A stretch of 64,000 bases of DNA. It comes from Terasakiella brassicae (GTDB lineage: Bacteria; Pseudomonadota; Alphaproteobacteria; Rhodospirillales; Terasakiellaceae). Each line of letters begins with the position of its first letter. Within the stretch, counting starts at the first letter, position 1. The notes under the pieces were generated by a model, which saw only the letters and a list, made by a program, of their open reading frames with translations, made no database searches and had not been told where the DNA came from. The position numbers and the translations under genes are program-made. Shown here piece after piece: positions 46,617 through 57,366 of this stretch. Location of the stretch: NCBI RefSeq assembly GCF_014641495.1, contig NZ_BMHV01000001.1:124001-188000 (forward strand), read 5' to 3'.

Positions 46617-46657
46617 TTTAGCTCCCTTGAAGTTTTCTTCTTGGGAGCTAAATTCTT
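46617..46657 (+). terminator. Candidate terminator after clpX
   Basis: TTTAGCTCCC and GGGAGCTAAA form a ten-base stem around a 16-base loop; the following T-rich tract (TTCTTTAT) is interrupted, so termination may be moderate. Confidence 0.65.
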
Positions 46658-46738
46658 TATGGTCTAATATGAATGTAACAAGCGATTGCCGATCGTACGG
46701 GATCGCAAACTGAACAGACAGTTTTGAAAAAGGGTCAT

Positions 46739-49150
46739 ATGTTCGAAAATACATCTGACGGCACTTATCCCGTCCTGCCACTTCGTGACATTGTTGTCTT
46801 CCCGCACATGATCGTGCCGCTATTTGTAGGGCGCGAAAAATCAGTACGCGCCTTGGAAGATGTTATGAAGGAAGATAAGCAAATCCTCCTCGTCGCTCAG
46901 AAAAACGCAACGGACGACGATCCGCGCGCGGATGACATTTACGAGGTGGGTACAGTTTCCACCGTTCTGCAACTTCTCAAATTACCCGATGGTACCGTCA
47001 AGGTTCTGGTTGAAGGTGGCAGACGCGCACGTATTGACGAATATACACAGACAGACGATTTCTTTCAGGCCCGCGTGAGCGAAGTCGAAGAAGACGAAGG
47101 CATCCCGGAAGAGGTTGAAGCCTTGGGTCGTTCTGTCGTTACTCAATTTGAGCAATACGTCAATCTGAACAAAAAAGTGCCGCCGGAAGTTATGGTTTCC
47201 ATCAACCAGATCGAAGGTTCCGGCAAACTGGCGGACACGGTTGCCTCTCATCTGGCATTGAAAATTTCTGAAAAACAAGAACTCCTTGAGATGCCAGCGG
47301 TTGTCGATCGTTTGGAACGGGTCTTTTCCTTCATGGAAACCGAAATCGGCGTTCTGCAAGTCGAGAAGAAAATCCGTAACCGTGTCAAACGCCAAATGGA
47401 AAAATCCCAACGCGAATACTATTTGAATGAGCAATTAAAAGCCATTCAGAATGAATTGGGCGAAGGCGATGAAGGCAAGGATGAAAGTTCTGAATTTGAA
47501 GAAAAAATCAAGAAAACCAAATTAACGAAAGAAGCCCGCGACAAGGCAATGGGCGAGTTAAAGAAACTCAAATCCATGAGTCCTATGTCGGCAGAAGCAA
47601 CCGTTGTGCGTAATTATCTGGACTGGATGCTGTCTATTCCGTGGAAAAAACGTTCAAAAATCAAAAATGATCTCGAACTTGCCGAAAAGATTTTGGATGA
47701 AGATCACTATGGCCTTGAAAAAGTCAAAGAACGCATTCTGGAATATTTGGCTGTCCAACAACGTACCAAGAAAATGAAAGGTCCGATCATGTGTTTGGTC
47801 GGTCCTCCCGGTGTCGGTAAAACCTCCCTTGGCAAATCCATCGCGCGCGCAACCGGGCGAAAATACGTACGCATGGCCCTTGGCGGTGTGCGTGACGAGT
47901 CTGAAATTCGGGGACACCGCCGGACTTATATCGGGTCCATGCCGGGTAAAATCGTTCAAGGGATGAAAAAAGCCAAAGCATCCAACCCGCTTTTCCTGCT
48001 TGATGAGATTGAAAAAATGGGCAACGACTTCCGGGGCGACCCGGCATCCGCCCTGTTGGAGGTTCTGGACCCGGAACAAAACAGCAAGTTTCAGGATCAC
48101 TATATGGAAGTGGACTATGATTTGTCTGATGTCATGTTCGTGACAACAGCAAACTCATTGAACATGCCGCAACCGCTTTTGGATCGTATGGAGATTTTGC
48201 GTTTATCTGGTTATACAGAAGACGAAAAGGTCGAAATTGCCAAACGTCACCTGATTACAAAACAAATGAAGGCCGCAGGTTTAAAAGATGAGGAATGGTC
48301 TATTTCCGAATCAGCAATCCGTGATTTAATCCGTTATTATACCCGCGAAGCCGGTGTACGGAATTTAGAACGCGAAATCGCTATGCTTTGCCGCAAAGCA
48401 ACCCGTGATATTCTATTAAAGAAAGCGGATAAAGTTGCATTAACAACCCGCAATCTTGAAAAATACGCCGGTATCAAAAAATTCCGCTATGGCGAAGTCG
48501 AAGAACAAGACCTTGTCGGTGTGGTTACCGGACTTGCATGGACCGAAGTCGGTGGTGAGATTTTATCGATCGAAGCCGTTGTGACACCGGGTAAAGGGGC
48601 GGCCCTCTTTACCGGGAAGCTTGGCGATGTGATGAAAGAATCTATTCAGGCCGCGACAACATATGTTCAGTCGCGCTGCCTGACTTTCGGGATTGAGCCA
48701 ACGGTTTTTCGCAAAAAAGACATCCACGTGCACGTGCCGGAAGGTGCCACCCCGAAGGATGGTCCCAGTGCAGGTGTCGGCATGGTCACATCTGTGGTCT
48801 CCGCCTTAACCGGGATTGCCGTTCGCAAAGATGTCGCCATGACGGGCGAGGTGACTTTGCGGGGTCGCGTTCTTCCCATTGGCGGATTAAAAGAAAAACT
48901 TTTGGCGGCACACCGGGCTGGTATTAAATTGGTCCTCATTCCTAAAGATAATGAAAAAGACCTTAAGGAAATCCCGGATAATGTAAAACGGGGCCTTGAG
49001 ATCGTGCCGGTCCAATGGGTCGATGAAGTTCTTGAAAAAGCCCTTGTCGCACCCTTGGTGCCCATCGAATGGGATGAAGAAAAAGAGAATCAAGCCGAAA
49101 TTGCAGCGGCAAAACAGGATGAAGATGCCAATGGCGTTGTAACTCACTGA
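46739..49150 (+). CDS. lon: ATP-dependent protease La (Lon)
   Basis: 803-residue LonA. N-terminal substrate domain (1-300), AAA+ module with [13 protein letters not shown] (about 356) and FLLDEIEKM, and C-terminal serine peptidase domain with [11 protein letters not shown] (catalytic Ser about 680) and the partner Lys in [14 protein letters not shown]. The ATG at 46739 is preceded by AAAAAGGG. A short inverted repeat CGATC-n6-GATCG lies at 46690-46705 upstream. Confidence 0.98.
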   Translation: MFENTSDGTYPVLPLRDIVVFPHMIVPLFVGREKSVRALEDVMKEDKQILLVAQKNATDDDPRADDIYEVGTVSTVLQLLKLPDGTVKVLVEGGRRARIDEYTQTDDFFQARVSEVEEDEGIPEEVEALGRSVVTQFEQYVNLNKKVPPEVMVSINQIEGSGKLADTVASHLALKISEKQELLEMPAVVDRLERVFSFMETEIGVLQVEKKIRNRVKRQMEKSQREYYLNEQLKAIQNELGEGDEGKDESSEFEEKIKKTKLTKEARDKAMGELKKLKSMSPMSAEATVVRNYLDWMLSIPWKKRSKIKNDLELAEKILDEDHYGLEKVKERILEYLAVQQRTKKMKGPIMCLVGPPGVGKTSLGKSIARATGRKYVRMALGGVRDESEIRGHRRTYIGSMPGKIVQGMKKAKASNPLFLLDEIEKMGNDFRGDPASALLEVLDPEQNSKFQDHYMEVDYDLSDVMFVTTANSLNMPQPLLDRMEILRLSGYTEDEKVEIAKRHLITKQMKAAGLKDEEWSISESAIRDLIRYYTREAGVRNLEREIAMLCRKATRDILLKKADKVALTTRNLEKYAGIKKFRYGEVEEQDLVGVVTGLAWTEVGGEILSIEAVVTPGKGAALFTGKLGDVMKESIQAATTYVQSRCLTFGIEPTVFRKKDIHVHVPEGATPKDGPSAGVGMVTSVVSALTGIAVRKDVAMTGEVTLRGRVLPIGGLKEKLLAAHRAGIKLVLIPKDNEKDLKEIPDNVKRGLEIVPVQWVDEVLEKALVAPLVPIEWDEEKENQAEIAAAKQDEDANGVVTH

Positions 49151-49173
49151 AATTCTAACTATGATTCTTAAAG

Positions 49174-49202
49174 AGAAGCCGCCTGAAAAGGGCGGCTTCT
49201 TT
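49174..49202 (+). terminator. Intrinsic terminator after lon
   Basis: AGAAGCCGCC, seven-base loop, GGCGGCTTCT followed by TT and a G-rich break. Stem is perfect over ten pairs; T-run is short. Confidence 0.7.
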
Positions 49203-49327
49203 GCGTTTGGACGGGAAATTCAACCCCAGCATGATGGATTAGCCTCCTGGTTGTGCCCCCTAGGCAACATCCTGCATTGCAACAACGCAAAAAAGTGAAA
49301 AAACTGCGATTTTCTGCGCATCTCCGA

Positions 49328-49356
49328 TTGACTGTAGGAATATGCGTCAGTAAACT
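49328..49356 (+). promoter_or_regulatory. Candidate promoter for the HU gene
   Basis: TTGACT (49328-49333), 17-base spacer, TAAACT (49351-49356), about 80 bases before the GTG start. The rest of the 235-base gap after the lon terminator shows no gene. Confidence 0.5.
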
Positions 49357-49437
49357 TTGCCCGTCTTCGACAATTGGATGGAAACATCTAAGAGTCTTCG
49401 CTTTTTAAATAATAACCAACTTTTATAGGGGGCCCAG

Positions 49438-49710
49438 GTGAACAAGAACGATCTTGTGGCTGCAGTTGCTTCTGGCACCGGTCTGTCAAAGGCTGATGCA
49501 TCAAAAGCAGTTGACGGCGTTTTCGGCGCTATCACTGATGCACTAAAATCTGGCGATGAAGTTCGCCTCGTAGGTTTCGGCACTTTCTCTGTTGCACAAC
49601 GCGCAGCATCTGAAGGTCGCAACCCGCGTACAGGTGAAAAAATCCAGATTCCGGCTTCTAAGCAGCCGAAATTCAAGGCTGGTAAAGGCTTGAAAGACGC
49701 TGTGAACTAA
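49438..49710 (+). CDS. hup: DNA-binding protein HU
   Basis: 90-residue histone-like protein. The HU/IHF fold is clear, with VRLVGFGTFSVAQRAASEGRNPRTGEKI (core GFGTF...RNPRTGE, about 46-68) forming the DNA-binding arm and the IPASKQPKFKAGKGLKDAV ending. HU rather than IHF by the arm and tail. GTG start with GGGGGC upstream. Its place after lon is usual. Confidence 0.96.
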   Translation: MNKNDLVAAVASGTGLSKADASKAVDGVFGAITDALKSGDEVRLVGFGTFSVAQRAASEGRNPRTGEKIQIPASKQPKFKAGKGLKDAVN

Positions 49711-49732
49711 GAATTTTTAGTTCTGGAATCCT

Positions 49733-49770
49733 GTAAAACCGGTTGTCTGTTGGCAGCCGGTTTTACTTTT
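49733..49770 (+). terminator. Intrinsic terminator after hup
   Basis: GTAAAACCGG and CCGGTTTTAC form a ten-base-pair stem with a 14-base loop, followed by TTTT. Confidence 0.8.
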
Positions 49771-49803
49771 TAAAAAACATGTCATTTTTTATAAAAATAA
49801 CTG

Positions 49804-49831
49804 TTGCATCGCTAAAAAATTCGATTATAAA
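49804..49831 (+). promoter_or_regulatory. Promoter of the tandem tRNA-Val genes
   Basis: TTGCAT (49804-49809), 16-base spacer, TATAAA (49826-49831), 15 bases before the first tRNA. Spacing and position fit a stable-RNA promoter. Confidence 0.55.
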
Positions 49832-49846
49832 CACGTCAACTTCTTG

Positions 49847-49923
49847 GGGCGACTAGCTCAGCTGGTTAGAGCACCTCGTTTACACCGAGGGGGTCGGGAG
49901 TTCGAATCTCTCGTCGCCCACCA
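49847..49923 (+). tRNA. tRNA-Val (TAC), copy 1
   Basis: 77 bases with encoded CCA. Acceptor GGGCGAC pairs with GTCGCCC, anticodon loop GTTTACACC gives TAC. Identical to the second copy 30 bases downstream. Confidence 0.96.
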
Positions 49924-49953
49924 TCATCGCAAGATGAAAATATATACCTGAGA

Positions 49954-50030
49954 GGGCGACTAGCTCAGCTGGTTAGAGCACCTCGTTTACACCGAGGGGG
50001 TCGGGAGTTCGAATCTCTCGTCGCCCACCA
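49954..50030 (+). tRNA. tRNA-Val (TAC), copy 2
   Basis: Exact duplicate of the preceding tRNA over all 77 bases; the 30-base spacer has no promoter-like sequence, so both should be cut from one transcript. Confidence 0.96.
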
Positions 50031-50040
50031 CTCAGGATAC

Positions 50041-50066
50041 AAACCGCCAATCCGGCGGTTTTTTTG
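50041..50066 (+). terminator. Intrinsic terminator after the tRNA-Val pair
   Basis: AACCGCC, five-base loop, GGCGGTT followed by a run of T. Starts 11 bases after the second tRNA. Confidence 0.85.
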
Positions 50067-50325
50067 TGCCTTAAAAACAGCTTAAGCGGCTCTTGCGAAC
50101 CATTCCTAAGGACTCGCATTTTATTCGACAAATGCTTAATCCCATCATTTCGGTGTCATTTCCCAACGATATTTAAAAAATAATTTTCCTAAAACCTTCA
50201 TATAAAACAAATTTAAATATTAGGGTTTTCTTTTATAGTAACGGTATCAACGCTTTTCCCAACATCACGCATTTTTTGCAGGAAAGGACAATTGGTCACA
50301 CCAAAAACCTACGTTTTCCATTTAC
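50067..50325. other. Gene-free AT-rich interval
   Basis: About 260 bases between the tRNA-Val terminator and the tRNA-Asp promoter. I find no coding frame with a ribosome-binding site, no tRNA and no strong hairpin; the middle (50160-50240) is very AT-rich. Confidence 0.6.
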
Positions 50326-50354
50326 TTGACAGTGGTTATGGCTTCATCTAAAAC
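50326..50354 (+). promoter_or_regulatory. Promoter of tRNA-Asp
   Basis: Perfect TTGACA (50326-50331), 17-base spacer, TAAAAC (50349-50354), ending 19 bases before the tRNA. Confidence 0.6.
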
Positions 50355-50373
50355 CCCAAATCACTGCGTATGC

Positions 50374-50450
50374 GGGGGTGTAGCTCAGTTGGTTAGAGCG
50401 TCGGCCTGTCACGCCGAAGGCCGCGGGTTCGAGTCCCGTCACTCTCGCCA
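50374..50450 (+). tRNA. tRNA-Asp (GTC)
   Basis: 77 bases with encoded CCA. The anticodon loop CTGTCACG gives GTC. The acceptor GGGGGTG pairs with CACTCTC through two G-U pairs, slightly unusual; the discriminator is G, as expected for tRNA-Asp. Confidence 0.93.
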
Positions 50451-50705
50451 GTTTATTATTGCCGGTTTGCCTTTTTATATTTGAGGTAACGGCGCAACGA
50501 GAACGCATATCTTGCGTTGAAGTAGAAAGGGGAGGTTCTTACTTTTCAAAATTTGCTTGTTGCGACGTTTGATCACCGGATTTCTCTTTAGAAATTTATT
50601 TGTTTGTTAAACGGCCTTGCACGGTTGCCCCCCTTTGAACGGGTTCCCATATGAGGGGACTTAGTTTAAAAGATCGGTCTGTCAAGGCATTAAAGGAACG
50701 CTACA
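50451..50705 (+). promoter_or_regulatory. Upstream region of the nuo operon
   Basis: 255 bases without a gene. It holds a perfect inverted repeat AACGCA-TATCT-TGCGTT at 50502-50518 that could be an operator or RNA hairpin. An FNR-like half site (TTGATCACC) occurs near 50569, but the second half is not conserved. No convincing -35/-10 pair is visible, and no terminator separates tRNA-Asp from nuoA. Confidence 0.45.
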
Positions 50706-51071
50706 ATGGAAGCACTCCTGCAAGAATATATGCCGATTATCATTTTCCTCGTAATTGCCATCGGGCTTAGCGCGGTATGTATCGGCGGTTCCTATCTCGT
50801 GGTGCCACAGCGCCCGGATACGGAAAAGAACGCCGCCTTCGAATGCGGCTTTGCAGCCTTTGAAGATGCACGTACGAAATTCGACGTTCGTTTTTATCTG
50901 GTTGCCATCCTTTTCATCATCTTCGACCTTGAAGTCGCCTTTTTGTTCCCGTGGGCTATCTCGCTGGGATCGGTTGGCGTTTTCGGTTTCTGGTCCATGA
51001 TGGTGTTCCTTGGTGTTCTCACCATCGGTTTCGTTTATGAATGGAAGAAAGGAGCTTTGGAATGGGAGTAA
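50706..51071 (+). CDS. nuoA: NADH-quinone oxidoreductase subunit A
   Basis: 121-residue, three-helix membrane subunit at the junction of the two complex I arms. The [39 protein letters not shown] stretch (core ECGF...[10 protein letters not shown]...[11 protein letters not shown]) is the family signature. AAAGGAACG before the ATG. First gene of the nuo operon, overlapping nuoB by ten bases. Confidence 0.97.
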   Translation: MEALLQEYMPIIIFLVIAIGLSAVCIGGSYLVVPQRPDTEKNAAFECGFAAFEDARTKFDVRFYLVAILFIIFDLEVAFLFPWAISLGSVGVFGFWSMMVFLGVLTIGFVYEWKKGALEWE

Positions 51072-51616
51072 ATTCCAAGCCCGGTTCTCAAGCTCTTGCC
51101 CCCATCCCGCAAGGGACGGAACAAGACGTACTTTTGAAAGCGGTAAGCGACGAAATCCAGGATCGTGGTTTCGTCGTTGCGCAATTGGACAAAGTGGTGA
51201 ACTGGGCCCGTACCGGTTCGCTTTGGCCGTTGACTTTCGGTTTGGCCTGCTGTGCGGTTGAAATGATGCACGCCGGTATGTCACGTTATGACCTTGACCG
51301 TTTTGGTATGGTTTTCCGACCAAGCCCGCGTCAATCTGATGTGATCATCGTGGCCGGTACTTTGACCAACAAAATGGCTCCGGCGTTCCGGCGTGTTTAT
51401 GACCAAATGGCAGAACCGCGTTACGTGGTTTCCATGGGGTCTTGTGCCAACGGTGGTGGTTACTACCACTATTCCTATTCTGTCGTGCGCGGTTGTGACC
51501 GCGTTGTTCCGGTCGATATTTATGTGCCGGGCTGTCCTCCAACCGCTGAAGCACTGCTGTACGGTCTTCTTCAATTACAGAAGAAAATCCGCCGTACTGG
51601 CACGCTGTTCCGTTAA
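51062..51616 (+). CDS. nuoB: NADH-quinone oxidoreductase subunit B
   Basis: 184-residue subunit holding cluster N2, the last Fe-S centre before quinone. The four cysteines are C63-C64 ([11 protein letters not shown]), one in [12 protein letters not shown] (about 127) and one in [15 protein letters not shown] (about 157). The ATG at 51062 has AAGGAG nine bases upstream and is preferred to the in-frame ATG at 51041. Confidence 0.98.
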   Translation: MGVNSKPGSQALAPIPQGTEQDVLLKAVSDEIQDRGFVVAQLDKVVNWARTGSLWPLTFGLACCAVEMMHAGMSRYDLDRFGMVFRPSPRQSDVIIVAGTLTNKMAPAFRRVYDQMAEPRYVVSMGSCANGGGYYHYSYSVVRGCDRVVPVDIYVPGCPPTAEALLYGLLQLQKKIRRTGTLFR

Positions 51617-51634
51617 GGGAAGGGGGTAAACGCT

Positions 51635-52243
51635 ATGAGTGAAGCCTTAAAAGAACTTGCCGAAATCATATCGGCAAAACTGGCACAGGAAATTACATCT
51701 ACGGAAATTCAAAACGGCGAGTTGATCCTCAACGCACGCCGTGATGCCGTTTGTAAGGTTCTGACTTTCTTGCGCGACGATGCAAACTGTCAATTCAAAC
51801 TGTTGATGGATGTTTGCGGTGCGGATTATCCGGCACGTGATGAACGTTTTGATGTGGTCTACAACCTCCTTAGCATCAGATATAACCTGCGTGTGCGTGT
51901 TAAAGTCACCACGGATGAAGATACGGCTGTTCCCAGCGTAACGGATGTTTTCAGCGCCGCTGGCTGGTTTGAGCGTGAAACCTGGGATTTGTTTGGCATT
52001 TATTTTGACGGACACCCGGACTTACGCCGCATTATGACCGATTACGGTTTTGAAGGTCATCCATTGCGCAAAGATTTCCCTCTCACAGGGTATGTCGAAT
52101 TGCGCTATGACGACGAACAGAAACGTGTTGTCTATGAACCGGTTAAATTGACACAGGATTTCCGCAGCTTCGACTTCCTGTCACCGTGGGAAGGCATGCA
52201 AGGCCAACTGCCGGGTGATGAAAAAGCGGAGGGCAATGCCTAA
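51635..52243 (+). CDS. nuoC: NADH-quinone oxidoreductase subunit C
   Basis: 202-residue hydrophilic subunit of the connecting arm. The motif [38 protein letters not shown] (core WDLFGI...[21 protein letters not shown]) is diagnostic. NuoC and NuoD are separate genes here, the usual alphaproteobacterial state, unlike the fused NuoCD of E. coli. Stop overlaps nuoD start (TAATG). Confidence 0.97.
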   Translation: MSEALKELAEIISAKLAQEITSTEIQNGELILNARRDAVCKVLTFLRDDANCQFKLLMDVCGADYPARDERFDVVYNLLSIRYNLRVRVKVTTDEDTAVPSVTDVFSAAGWFERETWDLFGIYFDGHPDLRRIMTDYGFEGHPLRKDFPLTGYVELRYDDEQKRVVYEPVKLTQDFRSFDFLSPWEGMQGQLPGDEKAEGNA

Positions 52244-53433
52244 TGTCAAACAATCAGATCAAAAACTATAACCTGAACTTCGGTCCGCAACACCCTGCGG
52301 CTCACGGGGTGTTGCGTCTTGTTCTCGAACTGGACGGCGAGGTTATTGACCGCGCAGATCCGCATATCGGTCTTTTGCACCGGGGTACGGAAAAGCTACT
52401 CGAAAATAAAATCTATATTCAGGGCACGCCGTATTTCGATCGTCTTGATTACGTTGCGCCGCAAAACCAGGAACATGCGTTCTGTCTGGCGATTGAAAAG
52501 CTGACCGGTATGGAAGTGCCCAAACGTGCACAATATATCCGCGTTCTTTATGCTGAAATCGGTCGTATCCAGAACCACCTGATGAACATCTGTTCCTACG
52601 CGATGGACGTTGGTGCGATGACCCCGTTCCTGTGGGGCTTCGAAGAACGTGAAATTCTTTATGAATTCTGCGAACGCGCCTGTGGTGCCCGTATGCACAT
52701 GAACTACTTCCGTCCCGGCGGTGTCGCACAAGACATTCCGGCTGGCCTGACGGATGACGTTCGGGCATGGGCGGATCGTTTCCCGCAAGTCGTTAAAGAT
52801 ATTGAGACACTGTTGACGGAAAACCGTATTTTCCGCCAGCGTACGGTTGATATCGGCGAGATTTCGCTGGAAGATGCACAGGACTGGGCTTTTTCCGGCC
52901 CGAACCTGCGCGGCTGTGGTGTTCCGTGGGACTTGCGTAAAAGCCAGCCTTACGATTCTTATGAAGAATTTGATTTCGACATTCCGGTCGGCAAAGGTAA
53001 AAACGACTGTTTTGCCCGTTACTACCTGCGCATGCTGGAAATGTACGAAACCTGCAAAATCATCAAGCAAGCCTGTGACAAACTGGATGCTTGTGTCGGT
53101 GAACCGATCAAATGCACAGACAATAAATTCACACCGCCCAAACGTGCGGAAATGAAAACGTCTATGGAAGCGTTGATCCACCACTTCAAACTGTTCACCG
53201 AAGGCTTCAAGGTGCCTGCGGGCGAGACATACTGCGCGGTTGAAGCACCGAAAGGCGAGTTTGCCGTTTATCTCGTTTCTGATGGAACCAACAAACCTTA
53301 TCGTTGCCACATTCGCGCACCGGGGTTTGCTCACCTTCAGGCTATGGATTTCCTTTCCAAAGGGCACATGCTGGCCGATATTACGGCTAACATCGGTTCT
53401 CTGGATATCGTTTTCGGTGAGATTGATCGATGA
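52243..53433 (+). CDS. nuoD: NADH-quinone oxidoreductase subunit D
   Basis: 396-residue subunit that forms the quinone pocket with Nuo[23 protein letters not shown] (core [13 protein letters not shown]) contains the pocket His; the Tyr-containing VDYVAPQ region and terminal DPVFGEIDR-like end ([11 protein letters not shown]) are conserved. ATGA overlap with nuoE. Confidence 0.98.
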   Translation: MSNNQIKNYNLNFGPQHPAAHGVLRLVLELDGEVIDRADPHIGLLHRGTEKLLENKIYIQGTPYFDRLDYVAPQNQEHAFCLAIEKLTGMEVPKRAQYIRVLYAEIGRIQNHLMNICSYAMDVGAMTPFLWGFEEREILYEFCERACGARMHMNYFRPGGVAQDIPAGLTDDVRAWADRFPQVVKDIETLLTENRIFRQRTVDIGEISLEDAQDWAFSGPNLRGCGVPWDLRKSQPYDSYEEFDFDIPVGKGKNDCFARYYLRMLEMYETCKIIKQACDKLDACVGEPIKCTDNKFTPPKRAEMKTSMEALIHHFKLFTEGFKVPAGETYCAVEAPKGEFAVYLVSDGTNKPYRCHIRAPGFAHLQAMDFLSKGHMLADITANIGSLDIVFGEIDR

Positions 53434-54023
53434 GTAATATGAATATTCAACAACCGGACAGTTTCGAGTTTACGCCGGAAAATCTGGAACTTGCCAAGCA
53501 ACACATTGCTAAGTATCCGGAAGGTAAACAACAAAGCGCCTGTATGCCGCTGCTGGATCTGGCACAACGCCAGTACGGCTGGTTGCCGACTGCCGCAATG
53601 GATGTCGTTGCCGACATGCTGGGCATGGCACCGGTGCGGGTTTATGAGGTTGCAACCTTTTACACCATGTTCAACAAAGAACCTGTCGGGAAACATCATG
53701 TACAGGTTTGCACCAACATTTCATGCTGGCTGCGTGGGTCTGACGATATCGTCAAGGCCATTCAGGAAACAGCAGAAATCCAGACAGGTGAAACATCGGT
53801 CGATGGCCTGATCACACTGGCTGAAGTGGAATGTCTGGGGGCCTGTTCGAACGCACCGATGATGCAAATCAACGACGACTATTACGAAGACCTGACAGGT
53901 GAAGATGCCGCCCGGATCATTAATGATCTGCGTTCCGGCAAAACACCGAAGCCGGGCCCGCAAAATGGTCGTAACGGGGCTGCACCGCTTGGTGAGCCGA
54001 CCAGCTTGACGGGAGATGCTTAA
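53430..54023 (+). CDS. nuoE: NADH-quinone oxidoreductase subunit E
   Basis: 197-residue thioredoxin-like subunit with the N1a [2Fe-2S] cluster. Ligands are in [11 protein letters not shown] (two Cys about 92 and 97) and [10 protein letters not shown] (two Cys about 133 and 137). The proline-rich C-terminal tail ([17 protein letters not shown]) is a typical alphaproteobacterial extension. TAATG coupling to nuoF. Confidence 0.97.
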   Translation: MSNMNIQQPDSFEFTPENLELAKQHIAKYPEGKQQSACMPLLDLAQRQYGWLPTAAMDVVADMLGMAPVRVYEVATFYTMFNKEPVGKHHVQVCTNISCWLRGSDDIVKAIQETAEIQTGETSVDGLITLAEVECLGACSNAPMMQINDDYYEDLTGEDAARIINDLRSGKTPKPGPQNGRNGAAPLGEPTSLTGDA

Positions 54024-55306
54024 TGCTTAGTGATAAGGATCGCATTTTCACGAATATCTATGGCCTGAAAGACAAAAGTCTTAAAGGCGCGCAATCCCGC
54101 GGTTGCTGGGACGGCACAAAAGGTATTCTTGAAAAAGGAAAAGACTGGATCATCGACGAAATGAAGGCTTCCGGTCTTCGTGGGCGCGGTGGCGCAGGCT
54201 TTTCAACTGGTATTAAATGGAGCTTCATGCCGAAAGAAGTCGGTGATCGCCCGCATTATCTGGTGATCAACGCCGACGAAGGTGAGCCCGGTACCTGTAA
54301 AGACCGCGAGATCATGCGTAATGATCCGCACACTTTGATCGAAGGGGCTTTGATCGCTTCCTTCGCTATGCAGGCACATGCTTGTTATATCTACATTCGT
54401 GGTGAATTTGTCCGTGAAGCAGAAGCTTTGCAGGCCGCAATCGACGAATGTTATGAAAACAAACTGATCGGTAAGAACAACGTTCACGGATGGGATTTCG
54501 ATTTCTACGTACATCGCGGTGCCGGTGCTTACGTTTGCGGTGAAGAAACCGCCCTGATCGAAAGCCTGGAAGGTAAAAAAGGTCAACCGCGCCTGAAACC
54601 GCCGTTCCCGGCAGGTTCCGGTCTTTATGGTTGTCCGACGACTGTAAACAACGTTGAATCTATCGCGGTTGCCCCGGAAATCCTGCGACGCGGCGCGTCC
54701 TGGTTTGCCGGCATTGGTCGCCCCAACAACTCCGGTACCAAGCTTTACGGTATTTCCGGTCATGTTGAACGCCCCTGTGTTGTTGAAGATGCAATGGGGA
54801 TTACCCTGCGTGAACTTCTGGAAAAACACTGTGGTGGCGTCATCGGCGGTTGGGACAATCTGATGGCTGTTATTCCGGGTGGGTCCTCCGTTCCGGTCAT
54901 GAACAAGGAACAATGTGATAACGCAATCATGGATTTCGATGGTCTGCGCGAACATGGTTCCGGTCTGGGGACAGCAGCTGTCATCGTGATGAAGAAAGAC
55001 ACTGACGTGATCAAGGCGATTACCCGTTTATCTGACTTCTATCATCACGAAAGCTGCGGTCAGTGTACACCGTGTCGTGAAGGTACCGGCTGGATGCAGC
55101 GTATGATGCACCGCATGGTCATTGGCAATGCCACAGTGGAAGAAATTGATTTGCTCGAAGCTGTCACACGACAGGTTGAAGGCAACACGATTTGTGCCCT
55201 CGGCGATGCCGCTGCCTGGCCGATCCAAGGTCTTATCAAGCATTTCCGTCCGGAAATGGAAGCTCGTATTGCTGCCTATCAGGCAGCAAAGAACGCAGCA
55301 GCTTAG
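54023..55306 (+). CDS. nuoF: NADH-quinone oxidoreductase subunit F
   Basis: 427-residue NADH-binding subunit with FMN and cluster N3. [16 protein letters not shown] (about 51-66) binds [23 protein letters not shown]-like [14 protein letters not shown] forms the flavin site, and [15 protein letters not shown] (about 344) plus a later Cys ([11 protein letters not shown]) ligate N3. Confidence 0.98.
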   Translation: MLSDKDRIFTNIYGLKDKSLKGAQSRGCWDGTKGILEKGKDWIIDEMKASGLRGRGGAGFSTGIKWSFMPKEVGDRPHYLVINADEGEPGTCKDREIMRNDPHTLIEGALIASFAMQAHACYIYIRGEFVREAEALQAAIDECYENKLIGKNNVHGWDFDFYVHRGAGAYVCGEETALIESLEGKKGQPRLKPPFPAGSGLYGCPTTVNNVESIAVAPEILRRGASWFAGIGRPNNSGTKLYGISGHVERPCVVEDAMGITLRELLEKHCGGVIGGWDNLMAVIPGGSSVPVMNKEQCDNAIMDFDGLREHGSGLGTAAVIVMKKDTDVIKAITRLSDFYHHESCGQCTPCREGTGWMQRMMHRMVIGNATVEEIDLLEAVTRQVEGNTICALGDAAAWPIQGLIKHFRPEMEARIAAYQAAKNAAA

Positions 55307-55317
55307 GAGATTAATGA

Positions 55318-57366
55318 ATGCCCAAGCTGACAATTAACGGTAACGAAATCGAAGTCGAAAACGGTTTGAGCGTGCTGCAAGCATGTGAACAAGCCGGTAT
55401 CGAAGTTCCGCGTTTCTGTTACCACGAGCGTCTCTCCATTGCAGGTAACTGTCGTATGTGCCTGGTTGAAATGGAAAAAGCGCCGAAACTAATTGCCTCC
55501 TGCGCGATGCCGGCAGGCGAGGGGATGGTCATCAACACCGATAACGAACGTGTCAAAAAAGCACGTGAAGGTGTGATGGAATTCCTGTTGATCAACCACC
55601 CGCTTGACTGTCCGATCTGTGATCAGGGCGGTGAATGCGACCTGCAGGATCAGGCGATGGCTTACGGCGGCGATAAAGGCCGCTACACAGAAGCCAAGCG
55701 TGCGGTGCCGGATAAAGACTTCGGTCCGATTATCCGTCCCTTTATGACCCGTTGCATTCACTGCACACGTTGCGTGCGTTTCACCGAGGAAGTCGCCGGT
55801 ACATCCGATATGTGCGGCACCTACCGTGGTGACTACACCGAAATCGGAACGTATGTAGAAAAAGCAATTGAAACGGAATTGGCCGGTAACCTTGTTGACC
55901 TGTGCCCGGTTGGGGCCTTGACCAGCAAGCCTTACTCTTACACCGCCCGTCCGTGGGAATTGAAGAAAACCGAAAGTATCGACGTGTTCGACGCTGTTGG
56001 GACAAACATCCGACTGGATGCCCGCAGCAACGAGGTTCTGCGCGTTCTGCCGCGCTTGAACGAGGACGTCAACGAAGAATGGCTGGCTGATAAAGGCCGT
56101 TACGCCATTGACGGTTTGACCAAACAACGCCTTGATCGTCCGTATGTACGCAAAGACGGTAAGCTTCAGCCCACGACATGGGAAGAAGCCTTTGCGGTTA
56201 TCGCGGACAAATTAAACGGTCTGGATGGATCCAAGTTTGCTGCACTGGCCGGTGATATGGTTGATGCAGAAGCCATGTTCGCGCTGAAACTTCTGGCCGA
56301 ATCATTGGGTTCTAAAAATATCGATTGTCGCCAAGATGGTGCGAAACTGGATGCAAGCGTTCGCGCAAGCTATCTGTTCAACACCACCATCGCCGGAATT
56401 GATGAGGCGGATGCCTGCCTGATTATCGGGTCCAACCCACGTTGGGAAGCACCGATTATCAATGCACGCCTTCGCAAACGTTACATCAATCACGGTTTCA
56501 AACCGGCCGTTGTTGGCCCGAATTTCGATCTGACATACAAAACAGATTATCTGGGTGACACAGCAGACGTTCTTCAAGCTATTCTGGACGGGTCCAACCC
56601 GTATGCGGAAACCTTGAAAAACGCATCCAAGCCGATGTTGATCCTTGGTCAAGGTGCACTGGCCCGCGAAGACGGCGCTGCAATCCTCGCCTTGGTTAAG
56701 GAAATTGCCGATAAATATGGCTTTGTCAGTGATGAGTGGAACGGCTTTAACGTTCTGCACACTGCAGCAGCCCGTGTTGGTGGTTTGGAAATGGGCTTTG
56801 TGCCTGCAGAAGGTGGATTGGATACCGCCGCAATCGTCAATGGCGGTGCGGAAGTCGTTTACCTGCTGGGTGCCGATGAAATCGACACAACGAAGCTTGG
56901 CAATTCTTTCGTCATCTATCAAGGTCACAACGGGGATGCTGGTGCACAATGCGCAGACGTTATCCTGCCGGGTTGTGCCTATACGGAAAAAGACGGGACT
57001 TACGTCAATACCGAAGGCCGCATGCAATATGGTTACAAGGCCGTCTTTGCACCGGGTGAGGCGAAAGAAGACTGGACGATCCTGCGAGCACTGTCCGAAG
57101 TCATCGGCAAAAAACTGCCGTTTGATAATCTGGTACAGCTTCGCGCCAAGCTGGTAGAAGTCAGCCCGACATTTGCAACCCCGGATGAAGTTCAGCCCGC
57201 AAAGTGGGAAAACTTCGGTGTCAAAGGCGATATCGCGGCAACACCGCTGACTTCACCCATTCATAACTATTACATGACGGACCCGGTCAGCCGCGTTTCC
57301 AAAACGATGGCAGAATGTACCGAGGCCCTGATCAACCCGAAACAAAGGACTGGTACAAATGGCTGA
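55318..57366 (+). CDS. nuoG: NADH-quinone oxidoreductase subunit G
   Basis: 682-residue iron-sulfur subunit. N1b ligands are in [20 protein letters not shown] (about 34-53) and a later Cys near 64; N4/N5 sites are in [18 protein letters not shown] and [12 protein letters not shown] molybdopterin-oxidoreductase-like domain follows (about 220-680) without cofactor. Length is the short mitochondrial/alphaproteobacterial type, lacking the extra N7 cluster of E. coli. Overlaps nuoH by eight bases. Confidence 0.97.
   Translation: MPKLTINGNEIEVENGLSVLQACEQAGIEVPRFCYHERLSIAGNCRMCLVEMEKAPKLIASCAMPAGEGMVINTDNERVKKAREGVMEFLLINHPLDCPICDQGGECDLQDQAMAYGGDKGRYTEAKRAVPDKDFGPIIRPFMTRCIHCTRCVRFTEEVAGTSDMCGTYRGDYTEIGTYVEKAIETELAGNLVDLCPVGALTSKPYSYTARPWELKKTESIDVFDAVGTNIRLDARSNEVLRVLPRLNEDVNEEWLADKGRYAIDGLTKQRLDRPYVRKDGKLQPTTWEEAFAVIADKLNGLDGSKFAALAGDMVDAEAMFALKLLAESLGSKNIDCRQDGAKLDASVRASYLFNTTIAGIDEADACLIIGSNPRWEAPIINARLRKRYINHGFKPAVVGPNFDLTYKTDYLGDTADVLQAILDGSNPYAETLKNASKPMLILGQGALAREDGAAILALVKEIADKYGFVSDEWNGFNVLHTAAARVGGLEMGFVPAEGGLDTAAIVNGGAEVVYLLGADEIDTTKLGNSFVIYQGHNGDAGAQCADVILPGCAYTEKDGTYVNTEGRMQYGYKAVFAPGEAKEDWTILRALSEVIGKKLPFDNLVQLRAKLVEVSPTFATPDEVQPAKWENFGVKGDIAATPLTSPIHNYYMTDPVSRVSKTMAECTEALINPKQRTGTNG

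Noticed and set aside
49847-50450. tRNA cluster as an integration site for a mobile element
   Set aside because: No partial tRNA repeat, integrase or foreign-looking genes beside the tRNAs; the synteny is that of an undisturbed core region.
50565-50585. FNR-type site upstream of nuo
   Set aside because: Only one half (TTGAT) is present; the second half does not match ATCAA.
52396-53367. 323-codon open frame antisense to nuoD
   Set aside because: Mirror of the nuoD reading frame; no ribosome-binding site or family features.
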